A DNA stretch of 14,362 bases, taken from positions 37,240-51,601 of the forward strand of contig DGVM01000049.1 of the NCBI GenBank assembly GCA_002395925.1, in the 5' to 3' direction. This document shows, one piece after another, positions 7,940 to 14,362 of this stretch. The translations under genes were made by a program, and so were the position numbers. Each line of letters begins with the position of its first letter. The first letter of the stretch is position 1. The notes beneath the pieces were generated by a model. It was given only the letters and a program-made list of their open reading frames with translations, was not told the DNA's origin and searched no databases. Source of the DNA: Bacteroidales bacterium UBA4284. GTDB lineage: Bacteria > Bacteroidota > Bacteroidia > Bacteroidales > UBA932.

Positions 7940-9133
7940 TCATTTCCACCAGTTTGAAGGAGCTTTGGCCTCCAGCGCGGCAGCCTTGTCATCGCCGACA
8001 ACAGCGGCGAGATTGGGGAAGAAATCAATACCGGTCTGAGATTCAAGCTCATCGATGGACATTATGTATTCGAGGTAGCTGCCGCCGCTGATTTCTGGAG
8101 AGTGAGGCAGCAGGAATCCCGCAGCCATGAAACCCTCTGGAGAAGCATAGGTGGATACTCCCCTGAAAAGCAATGCCTTGAAATAATGGGTGGGCACTTT
8201 GACGGCAAAGCCGGAGTTTACACCCGTGTAAGTGGTAGAGTCTTCATACAGGCATCCGGTAACGACATACAGCGTATCGGCCTTGGATGCGTAGGAGCGT
8301 ACGGCGCCCTCCAGGCTCGCCCAGATGCCGCCGTTGAAGTCCCATTGCTGCGGCGTCATATTGGTGCCGTAGAAAGTCGAGATATTGGCGGAACGTGGAC
8401 TCAGCCGGTCTGCAGAAGGGAGCTGGTGCCCGCGGGTCCATCCACCTCCGTAAGAGCCGAGCGTAAGGTCGGGCTGTTCCGAAATGGGGACGAGCGGATC
8501 CAGCCCCCAAACGTCGGAACGCGACCCGCTGCCCCTGAGGGCATTGTTAAGCGGATAAGCCACCCACTTCGAGAGGTGCTCTTTCGCATCCCAGTACATT
8601 GTCCAGTTGCGGACCCCGCTCTTGGCGAAGCTGATGTATTTGCCACCCTCGTAATCGTGGGTGTAAACGGTCAGGCCGTCTCCCGCTTCGGTTGCCGGAA
8701 GTTCCAGCCATAAGGCTCTTGCGACGTCGGTGCCGTTCGGGCCGCCGCCCTCATTGCCGCCACCCTGGGAAGAGGAAACGCCTTCCTGGGTAACGACCGC
8801 ACTTGCAGTGCTGCCGGCAGAAAGCAGCAGAGTCACGCTGCGCGCTTCCTGTCCGGTATTCTCTTCATAGCGCAGACTCACGTCACCCCGGGAGCCTTCT
8901 CCCGAAGAGGGAACGATTTTGGCCCATGCGGGAGAGCCTCCGAAGTCGAGGCTTACCGTCCAGGGGCCTCCTGCCGTTACGCTGACCCACACGCTGCCTG
9001 AAGACGCGCTCAAAGACGTGGAGCGCGGCGCAATGGCAGCAGTCACCGTATCAGTCTTTTCCTCCTCGCACGAGGCGAGAAGGAGAATGGAAATCATTGC
9101 CGTCGCTGCCGGGATTAGGAATCTCCTGAGCAT
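7940..9133 (-). CDS. BACON-linked DNA/RNA non-specific (NucA-type) endonuclease, lipoprotein
   Basis: The 397-residue product has a lipoprotein signal ending LASC (C22), a BACON-type Ig-like domain at about 29-116 (SLSASSGSVWVSVTAGGPWTV, ending in the typical VVTQEG), and a glycine-rich linker at 122-134. The rest is a DNA/RNA non-specific endonuclease domain of the beta-beta-alpha-metal group. Evidence for it is WTRGHQLPSADR with the general base H236, FYGTNMTPQ with the likely metal ligand N258, and FNGGIWASLE with N267 and E275. Members cut DNA and RNA without sequence preference. The usual DRGH motif reads TRGH here. The ATG at 9131-9133 follows the preceding stop by 9 nt, so it is translated within the same operon. 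The BACON domain may hold the enzyme to the cell surface or to a substrate; that is inference. Confidence 0.9.
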   Translation of the reverse strand: MLRRFLIPAATAMISILLLASCEEEKTDTVTAAIAPRSTSLSASSGSVWVSVTAGGPWTVSLDFGGSPAWAKIVPSSGEGSRGDVSLRYEENTGQEARSVTLLLSAGSTASAVVTQEGVSSSQGGGNEGGGPNGTDVARALWLELPATEAGDGLTVYTHDYEGGKYISFAKSGVRNWTMYWDAKEHLSKWVAYPLNNALRGSGSRSDVWGLDPLVPISEQPDLTLGSYGGGWTRGHQLPSADRLSPRSANISTFYGTNMTPQQWDFNGGIWASLEGAVRSYASKADTLYVVTGCLYEDSTTYTGVNSGFAVKVPTHYFKALLFRGVSTYASPEGFMAAGFLLPHSPEISGGSYLEYIMSIDELESQTGIDFFPNLAAVVGDDKAAALEAKAPSNWWK

Positions 9134-9142
9134 AGCAGACTG

Positions 9143-11617
9143 TTATTCGTAGATGAGGGTAAGGTTCTGGAACTGAGCGTTCTTATCGTTACATACGACT
9201 ATACGGTAGGCAACACCGGGCTCGCCGGGAATATCCCACTCGAACTCCGTGCCCTTATTCAGAGCGGAATTGTTGATATTGAGGCGGGTACCGTCAGCCT
9301 TGGCAATATCCTCAATCACTGCGGGGGAAGCGTTCGCACCGGTAAGGAAACTGACTTTCACCAGCGACTTGCCCTCGATTGCGGGGAATTCAATATACGA
9401 ACCGGTCTTGCCGATAAGCAGGTAGAAGGATCCGCTGCTCTCTCCCTGATAATAGGCATCGGCTGCGTGAAGAGTAAATGTATAGCCTTCATACTCGAAT
9501 GTGCCATCTTTTTGGGCATTCTCCTTTTTCTGTGGCAGGCTCGATATCTTCTTGGTGAAGTCTATGCTGATCGTGACGGCCTCGCCGCTGGACGGCTTGG
9601 CCTGCGTGAGCACAACCGTAGCCTCATATCCTGCATCGGGGCAGCTGACCTTGATGTTTGCAACCCTGGGGGCATCGCCTTCGTTGGCGGAGAACTTGAC
9701 GGTGACGGTGGCGTCACCCTCTCCGGATGCGGGATCGAGGGTGAAGGCCGCATTGTCGGAGACTGCTGTCCAGGCGGCATTGGATGAAATGCTGAACGAA
9801 GCCTCGGTGACATCGGCCTTTACGTTGATGTTATCGGTAGATACGCCGCAATATTTAGCGTTGGGGTCGGCGAGTCCGATTCCTGTAACCAGGATATTGA
9901 TATACTTGTCGCAGTCCTTGTTGGAAGACGTACCAACGAAGTAGCCCTTGACGGTAACCTGCTTGCCCTCGAAGGAATCGACTCCGAGGGATTCGAGAGG
10001 TGCCGACAGCGAGCCCTGCACCGTACTGGTGGAGGCGCCGGGAATCTCCAGGTTGTAGTAGTTGCCAGATACCTTGAGGGTGCCGTTGATGCTGACATAT
10101 TCGGTTACCGACGACGCATATGATGCGGCGGTGGAGGTGATGTCCTTGGCCTCGGGATATGAGAAGCTGCCGGAAGAAAGTACCGTTACAGTGGCTCCGG
10201 TGAACTCGGGGACTCCGCCGTAGGTGGTCTTGGTAGCCTCTACCTTCACATTGTCACCAATGTTGACGGAAGGGATGGTCTCGTCCTTCTTGAAATAGAG
10301 ATATACGGAACCGGTGGCATCGGAAACCACAAAACCGTAGTTGGACTTGCCGGCCACCTGGGCCTGTGCGATGACGACTTTCGTATTGTCGGATGTCGCT
10401 ATGGTCTGGGCCACAGTGCCGGTGACAGTCTCGGAAGAGGAACTGCCGGTATCGCCGTTGAGGCTGTAGAGGTAGCCGCCGGTGTTCTCGGGAGTGTCGC
10501 CGTGATAATTCTGCAACTCGGCGTAGATGACTACGTCGTCGCCGACTTTGATGTCGGTCTTGCCGGCAGTGAATTTGGTACCGCCGAGGTAATCGAGATT
10601 GTAGAGAGTAAACTGTTCGGAAGAGGTGGCGCCGTCATCGGAAATGGTGAAACGGGCGTTGCCGTAGTTGCGGCCGTCGGAAATGTTGTAGGTATAGTCC
10701 TGGTCGATGGCGGAAACCTTGCCCTTGACGTAGTAGGGACCGACCTTCTGATAGTCGTCCTTGCTTGTCCAGCTGAGGCCGCTGACCGCCTTGACAGCTG
10801 CCGCAACATTATACGGATCGGACTGGGTGCCGCTGCCGGAAGGAGTTCCGGGAGTGGGGGCGGGAGTGTCGCTGCCGCCGGTCGTGCCGTTAAGGGAATA
10901 CAGGTACGCGCTGTTCTGGACAGTCTCGGGGGTATTGCCCTTGTAGTTCACGACGTTGCCGCAGATAATCACATCGTCGCCGACAGCGATGTCGTCACCG
11001 GAGGTGTATTTCTTGTTGCCAAGATACTTGATGCGATAGCAGTAGAAATCGGTGGTGTTGACCTCGCCGTTGTCGGACATCCAGAACGTGGCGTTGCCAT
11101 AGGTTCCCGATGTCTTGAAGGTTTCGTCGCCAAGGCGGCAGACCTTGCCCTTGACATAGACAATACCGGGGCTGTTCACATCTTTGCCAAGAGTCTCGAC
11201 ATAAGCGATGACACCGGCTACCGTGTAAGGATCTTCAAGCGTGCCGGAACCCATCTTGAGCTCTCCCTGGGTGCCTTTCTGATGCACGGTAAGGGCAGCC
11301 TTTGCAAGGCCTATGCTGAAAACCACCTCGCCGGTGCGGTCGTAACCGGCATTTGCACTGGCAGAGATGTTTACCTGCTGCGGCTTGCCGGAAGCCTTGC
11401 CCTCATTGACGCTCAAGGCAATCCAGTCGGGCTGGCTGGCGATATACCAGTTACGGGTGGCGAGGATTTCGACGGGAGCGGAGCCGTCCGCATCGTCAAG
11501 GGTAATTTCTTCCGGAGTAACTGTAATTTTGGGAGTACTCAGGTCTTCGGGTTGTTCGCAGGCACACAGGATTGCTCCTGCAATGGCCAGCGCCGATACG
11601 ATTCGCTTAAAGTTCAT
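9143..11617 (-). CDS. Large multi-domain BACON/OB-fold lipoprotein (824 aa), first gene of the nuclease-receptor operon
   Basis: I choose the ATG at 11615-11617. The frame can be opened 12 codons earlier at a TTG (11651-11653), but that codon lies inside the predicted -7 promoter box. From the ATG, MNFKRIVSALAIAGAILCAC is a lipoprotein signal with C20 lipidated. Domains follow in order: BACON-like 29-115; two tandem OB-like modules at 119-247 and 258-388, each with a GSGT..DPY opening, a YVKGKV strand, a YGNA.F..SD.G strand pair and a LYSLNG end; a TP-rich linker between them; two further OB-like segments at about 396-483 and 488-581; a second BACON-like domain at 585-674; and a C-terminal domain at 678-824 that I do not recognise. 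No catalytic motif is visible, so it is probably a binding protein. OB folds often bind nucleic acid, which fits the two nuclease-family genes just downstream, but OB folds also bind sugars and proteins. Confidence 0.85.
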   Translation of the reverse strand: MNFKRIVSALAIAGAILCACEQPEDLSTPKITVTPEEITLDDADGSAPVEILATRNWYIASQPDWIALSVNEGKASGKPQQVNISASANAGYDRTGEVVFSIGLAKAALTVHQKGTQGELKMGSGTLEDPYTVAGVIAYVETLGKDVNSPGIVYVKGKVCRLGDETFKTSGTYGNATFWMSDNGEVNTTDFYCYRIKYLGNKKYTSGDDIAVGDDVIICGNVVNYKGNTPETVQNSAYLYSLNGTTGGSDTPAPTPGTPSGSGTQSDPYNVAAAVKAVSGLSWTSKDDYQKVGPYYVKGKVSAIDQDYTYNISDGRNYGNARFTISDDGATSSEQFTLYNLDYLGGTKFTAGKTDIKVGDDVVIYAELQNYHGDTPENTGGYLYSLNGDTGSSSSETVTGTVAQTIATSDNTKVVIAQAQVAGKSNYGFVVSDATGSVYLYFKKDETIPSVNIGDNVKVEATKTTYGGVPEFTGATVTVLSSGSFSYPEAKDITSTAASYASSVTEYVSINGTLKVSGNYYNLEIPGASTSTVQGSLSAPLESLGVDSFEGKQVTVKGYFVGTSSNKDCDKYINILVTGIGLADPNAKYCGVSTDNINVKADVTEASFSISSNAAWTAVSDNAAFTLDPASGEGDATVTVKFSANEGDAPRVANIKVSCPDAGYEATVVLTQAKPSSGEAVTISIDFTKKISSLPQKKENAQKDGTFEYEGYTFTLHAADAYYQGESSGSFYLLIGKTGSYIEFPAIEGKSLVKVSFLTGANASPAVIEDIAKADGTRLNINNSALNKGTEFEWDIPGEPGVAYRIVVCNDKNAQFQNLTLIYE
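10454..11263 (-). repeat. Tandem pair of OB-like modules within the 824-aa lipoprotein
   Basis: Two consecutive copies of about 130 codons (roughly 10877-11263 and 10454-10846), separated by a Thr/Pro/Gly linker. Both begin GSGT..DPY, carry YVKGKV, a YGNA.F..SD.G motif, a YLG..K(Y/F)..G segment, a VGDDV(I/V)I strand and N(Y).G(N/D)TPE, and end with AYLYSLNG or GYLYSLNG. Similarity is clear at protein level and looser in the DNA, so the duplication is not recent. Confidence 0.8.
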
Positions 11618-11650
11618 GATTATATGTTTTTTGGCATTATTAACAGTCTT

Positions 11651-11681
11651 CAAATATAATTATTTTCAGACAAAAGACAAA
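11651..11681 (-). promoter_or_regulatory. Predicted Bacteroidetes promoter for the six-gene nuclease-receptor operon
   Basis: On the minus strand the -33 box TTTG (11678-11681) is followed by exactly 19 nt and then the -7 box TATATTTG (11651-11658), a perfect fit to the Bacteroides consensus TTTG-N19-TAnnTTTG. The intervening DNA is AT-rich. Transcription would start around 11644 and leave a leader of about 27 nt before the ATG at 11617. A second TTTG at 11671-11674 is too close to be the -33 box. Confidence 0.75.
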
Positions 11682-11711
11682 AAAAGCAGCCGGGCGATAA
11701 CGTCCGGCTGC
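11679..11711 (-). terminator. Rho-independent terminator of the upstream receptor/OB-lipoprotein unit
   Basis: The minus strand reads GCAGCCGGACG, a TTAT loop, CGCCCGGCTGC, then seven T. That is an 11-bp GC-rich stem (11686-11711) with one A/C mismatch and a T-tract at 11679-11685. It begins 24 nt after the TAA of the 548-residue lipoprotein gene. There is no T-run on the other side, so it works only on the minus strand. The T-tract overlaps the -33 box of the next operon. Confidence 0.9.
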
Positions 11712-11735
11712 AAAATAGGGTTTCCGAATATCGGA

Positions 11736-13382
11736 TTATAACGCTGACTCGTGCGAGAAGTAAATACCGTTGGCTATCTGAGGATTGCCGCTATGGGTTC
11801 CCTTGACACCGATTACGGAGAGCTTGTCACCGACCTTGATGCCTGCGGCCTCAAGGAAGTTCTTGCGGTTGTCGCCGCTGGCTCCCCAACCGGGATAGCA
11901 ACCATAGACATACAGTTCGCCGCTCTCGTCGGTGAGGTAGAGGTTGCCATAAGTGGTATTGGCAATCTCCTTGACGGTACCGGTGGCGATGTAGTAAACG
12001 TTGGGATCATCGGCAGCCGCTGCAATTTCGGCAAGGGTCTTGTCCTTGACGGTAGCGATGTGCTCCTCGTAAACTCCGTTTACCATCTGAGGATTGTCCT
12101 TGTAAGCTCCGCGCTTTCCGACGACGGTGATGATGTCGCCGATGGCTGCGCCGCTGGCCTTGAAGTCGTCCAGACGGTAAACGAGGGCTTCGCCGGACCA
12201 GTCACGGATGTAGAAGCTCTGGCCCTTGCTGTCGTTGTCGTACCCCTTGGAAACGACACCGGTGAGGCGGTACTGAGTGTCACCTACCTCTGCGGCAAGG
12301 AACTCGGCTACGGTAACGGCAACGATGGAGCCCTTCTGATTGAGGCCGAGGGTGCAGGAATACTCCTTGCCGTCGGCGGAGGTGGAGAAGGTAACGGTGG
12401 TGCCGCGGTCGCCGCCCTCATTTGGATCGGCGGCGAGAGTCACGTAGTCGGAGCCGAAATCGTCGATGTGCAGCCAGCTCTTTGCCTCGGCAGGGATGGA
12501 AACATGGAATCCGTTGCCCTTGTTCTTTAGGGAGACCTTGATTGCACCGCCCTCGAGAGGGAAAGTGGTGACGCCGGCGCCCTCTTCGACTCCGAGGAGC
12601 TCGACGGTATCGACACCGATGAGGGATTTCTCGATTTCGACGATGACGCACTCTTTCTCCTTGGTTTCGGGCGTTCCGCCGTAGTCCATAAGAGAGCTCT
12701 CGATGGTGAGGATGTCACCTACGGCGAATTCGTTACCCTTGATTGCCGCTCCGTTGAGACCGAGGCCGCGATAAACCTGCAGCCAGTTGCAATTGGTCTT
12801 GTTGGAACCCACAAAGGAGCCGTCGTCGGAGAGATAATATGTAGCGTTGCCGTACTGGGCGCTCATCTCGCTAATCTTGCACACGACACCCTTAACCCTG
12901 TACGTGCCGGGAGCCACCTGCTTGTCGGAGAGAGGCTTGATGATTTCCAGGGCTTCGGCCACGGTCATGGTCTTGAGCTCGGCCTTCTGGGTCTGCTGGA
13001 TGATGTTGATATTCTGCAGTTTTTCTCCGACGGAAATGGCTACTGTAGCATTGCGGGTATCGGTAGCTGCGCTTGCGGTGAACACGACTTTCTGGTCCTT
13101 GCCGGCAGAACCGGACATGGGAGAAGCGGTGAGCCACTCGGGAAGCTGGAGATAGATGGTATTCTTGTCATCGTCCTTCTTGCCGGAATCGACGACGCTG
13201 GCGAATGACCAGTCTCCGGTAGTACTGAGGGTAAGTTCCTTGGAACCGCCCTCGGCGGGGAATGAAAGATACGAGGAAGATACCTGGATCTCGCTCAGGT
13301 AGTGCTCACCCTCTTCTTTCTGGCAGCCGACGGCCGCAGTGAGGGCCGCGACGGCAATTGCGAATATATACTTGAGTTTCAT
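11736..13382 (-). CDS. BACON/OB-fold repeat lipoprotein (548 aa)
   Basis: This secreted lipoprotein has a signal ending AVGC (C20) and alternating modules: BACON 28-131 (SYLSFPAEGGSKELTLSTTGDW, ending INIIQQTQ), an OB-like domain 136-250 (YRVKGVVCKI, YGNATYYLSDDGS), a second BACON-like domain 255-350, and two more OB-like domains at 353-445 (YRLTGVVSKG, SFYIRDWSGEALVYRL) and 447-545 (YIATGTVKEI, YGNLYLTDESGELYVYG). The last two both contain GNPQ or NPQ plus NG(V/I)Y. No catalytic residues are seen. Its ATG is 15 nt after the stop of the upstream TonB-dependent receptor gene, so it is probably that receptor's partner, and a strong terminator follows. It shares module types and motifs with the 824-residue lipoprotein of the next operon. 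Its ligand is unknown; nucleic acid is possible by analogy. Confidence 0.85.
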   Translation of the reverse strand: MKLKYIFAIAVAALTAAVGCQKEEGEHYLSEIQVSSSYLSFPAEGGSKELTLSTTGDWSFASVVDSGKKDDDKNTIYLQLPEWLTASPMSGSAGKDQKVVFTASAATDTRNATVAISVGEKLQNINIIQQTQKAELKTMTVAEALEIIKPLSDKQVAPGTYRVKGVVCKISEMSAQYGNATYYLSDDGSFVGSNKTNCNWLQVYRGLGLNGAAIKGNEFAVGDILTIESSLMDYGGTPETKEKECVIVEIEKSLIGVDTVELLGVEEGAGVTTFPLEGGAIKVSLKNKGNGFHVSIPAEAKSWLHIDDFGSDYVTLAADPNEGGDRGTTVTFSTSADGKEYSCTLGLNQKGSIVAVTVAEFLAAEVGDTQYRLTGVVSKGYDNDSKGQSFYIRDWSGEALVYRLDDFKASGAAIGDIITVVGKRGAYKDNPQMVNGVYEEHIATVKDKTLAEIAAAADDPNVYYIATGTVKEIANTTYGNLYLTDESGELYVYGCYPGWGASGDNRKNFLEAAGIKVGDKLSVIGVKGTHSGNPQIANGIYFSHESAL

Positions 13383-13397
13383 ATTGCTGGCCGGAAA

Positions 13398-14362
13398 TTA
13401 GTTGAACATGTACTTGATACCGACGGAAGCATACCAGCACTGGCCAAGGTTGTGGTAAGGCACGAATGTCTGGGTGTTGCCGTTGATGGCAGCGGGAGTG
13501 GAGAAGGTTGCGTAGCCCTCGCCGTCCACGCCCTCATACTTGAGGATGCGGGCTTCGGAGCCGATCTCAGGATTGAGATACTTGCTCACGCCCCAGCTGG
13601 AGTTGAAGAGGTTGAGCACGTTCTTGATGTCGGCGCTGAGCTGAAGGATGTTTACGCTCTTGCCGATGTTGACCTTGAAGTCGTGCTTGTAGCTGAAGTC
13701 GAGGCGGTGGACCCAAGGGGAATACACGCTGTAAGCCTCGGCGTACTTGCCCATGTTCTTGCTCAGATAGCTGTCGTTCTTTGCGAAAGCCATGAAGCGC
13801 TCTGCGTCGTCCTTGGAGACGAAACGGAACTCTCCGTTGTCGATCTGCTGCTGGGTGGGGATATAAATGGCGTCGTAGTTATAGCCGTCGCCGTTCATGT
13901 CGTTGGAGAGCATGTAGGAGTAGTTGTATCCGCCCCTCCATCCCTCATAGATGAGGCTGTAGTGGCTGCCGCCCTTGTCGTGGAAGGTAAGGGATGCGAC
14001 TGCACGGTCAGGAGTCACGTACTGTGAGTTGTGCAGAGGAATGTAGTTGGGACCCTCGCTGGTAGGGACATAGGTGAATGCAGACTCGGCTGCGGAGCCG
14101 GGCATGCCGGTAACCTCTTTGCTGACTGTATGGGTGTATGCGGCATAGAGGCTGAGGCTCTTGACGGGCTGCATGTTCAAGCTTGCGCTTGCGGACCAGC
14201 CGTAACCCTTGTCCGTATTCTCGAGCACGAATGCAGGAGTGTTGGTGCGGAAGTCGGCGGGATAGATGGGACGGTGGTCAACACCGTTGAAGCGTGCGAA
14301 TCCGCCTACGTCCTTCATACTCCAGTCGGAGATGGAAACCGCGTTGACGGTCTTGTTGTAGA
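13398..14362 (-). CDS. TonB-dependent receptor, C-terminal beta-barrel part (5' end beyond right edge)
   Basis: The frame stays open to the window edge. The 14 codons before the first internal ATG (14316-14318) read through without a stop (YNKTVNAVSISDWS), so that ATG is not the real start. The visible 320 residues are outer-membrane barrel strands of alternating polar and aromatic residues, for example GYGWSASASLNMQPVKSLSL and HRLDFSYKHDFKVNIG. ADIKNVLNLFN is the usual penultimate-strand signature of Bacteroidetes receptors, and YASVGIKYMFN is the C-terminal strand. Plug and N-terminal domains lie outside the window. It is 15 nt upstream of the 548-residue BACON/OB lipoprotein gene and surely co-transcribed with it. 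Its C-terminal strands are not close to those of the complete receptor at 3913-6822, so the two are separate subfamilies rather than a recent duplication. Substrate is not evident. Confidence 0.88.
   Translation of the reverse strand, partial: YNKTVNAVSISDWSMKDVGGFARFNGVDHRPIYPADFRTNTPAFVLENTDKGYGWSASASLNMQPVKSLSLYAAYTHTVSKEVTGMPGSAAESAFTYVPTSEGPNYIPLHNSQYVTPDRAVASLTFHDKGGSHYSLIYEGWRGGYNYSYMLSNDMNGDGYNYDAIYIPTQQQIDNGEFRFVSKDDAERFMAFAKNDSYLSKNMGKYAEAYSVYSPWVHRLDFSYKHDFKVNIGKSVNILQLSADIKNVLNLFNSSWGVSKYLNPEIGSEARILKYEGVDGEGYATFSTPAAINGNTQTFVPYHNLGQCWYASVGIKYMFN

Noticed and set aside
10454..11263. Mobile element or recent DNA duplication as the source of the tandem modules
   Set aside because: There are no terminal inverted repeats or transposase. 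The copies are similar in protein motifs but diverged in DNA, as expected for old domain duplication.
11618..11653. Upstream TTG start that would add 12 residues to the large OB lipoprotein
   Set aside because: The TTG overlaps the predicted -7 promoter box, so it would not be in the mRNA. The ATG at 11617 gives a clean lipoprotein signal peptide.

Overview
The window looks like a chromosomal segment from a Bacteroidota bacterium, most likely order Bacteroidales. The reasons are TonB-dependent receptors with a carboxypeptidase-regulatory-like N-terminus, many lipoproteins with BACON and DUF5689/OB-like domains, and promoter boxes of the Bacteroides type (TTTG, about 19 nt, TAnnTTTG). G+C is clearly above 50% by eye, which suits an Alistipes-like or uncultured gut Bacteroidales lineage better than Bacteroides itself. 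The genus assignment is a guess. Every gene I can support lies on the minus strand, so transcription runs from high to low coordinates.

Layout in the direction of transcription. (1) A first unit enters at the right edge. It has the C-terminal part of a TonB-dependent receptor (13398-14362) and, 15 nt on, a 548-residue BACON/OB-fold lipoprotein (11736-13382). It closes with a strong intrinsic terminator (11679-11711). (2) A second unit starts at once: the -33 box of its promoter lies in the T-tract of that terminator. It carries six tightly packed genes: an 824-residue multi-domain BACON/OB lipoprotein, a BACON-linked lipoprotein of the DNA/RNA non-specific (NucA-type) endonuclease family, an endonuclease/exonuclease/phosphatase (EEP) lipoprotein, a complete TonB-dependent receptor, a DUF5689 lipoprotein, and an M3-family (Dcp-like) metallopeptidase lipoprotein. 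Gaps between them are 2 to 20 nt. (3) At the left edge is the N-terminal 232 codons of a cytosolic phosphoglycerate mutase (gpmI) with its own -7 box.

Working model (inference). The second unit is a surface nucleic-acid or nucleoprotein scavenging system. Lipoproteins with tandem OB-like folds would capture the polymer, two lipid-anchored hydrolases would cut it, and the TonB-dependent receptor with its DUF5689 partner would import the fragments. The Dcp-like peptidase could trim peptides from the protein part. The window has no SusD gene, so the OB/DUF5689 lipoproteins may fill that role. The adjacent first unit, a receptor plus a related OB/BACON lipoprotein, may be a sister system. All intergenic stretches are under 90 nt. 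No tRNA, rRNA, CRISPR array or insertion sequence was seen.
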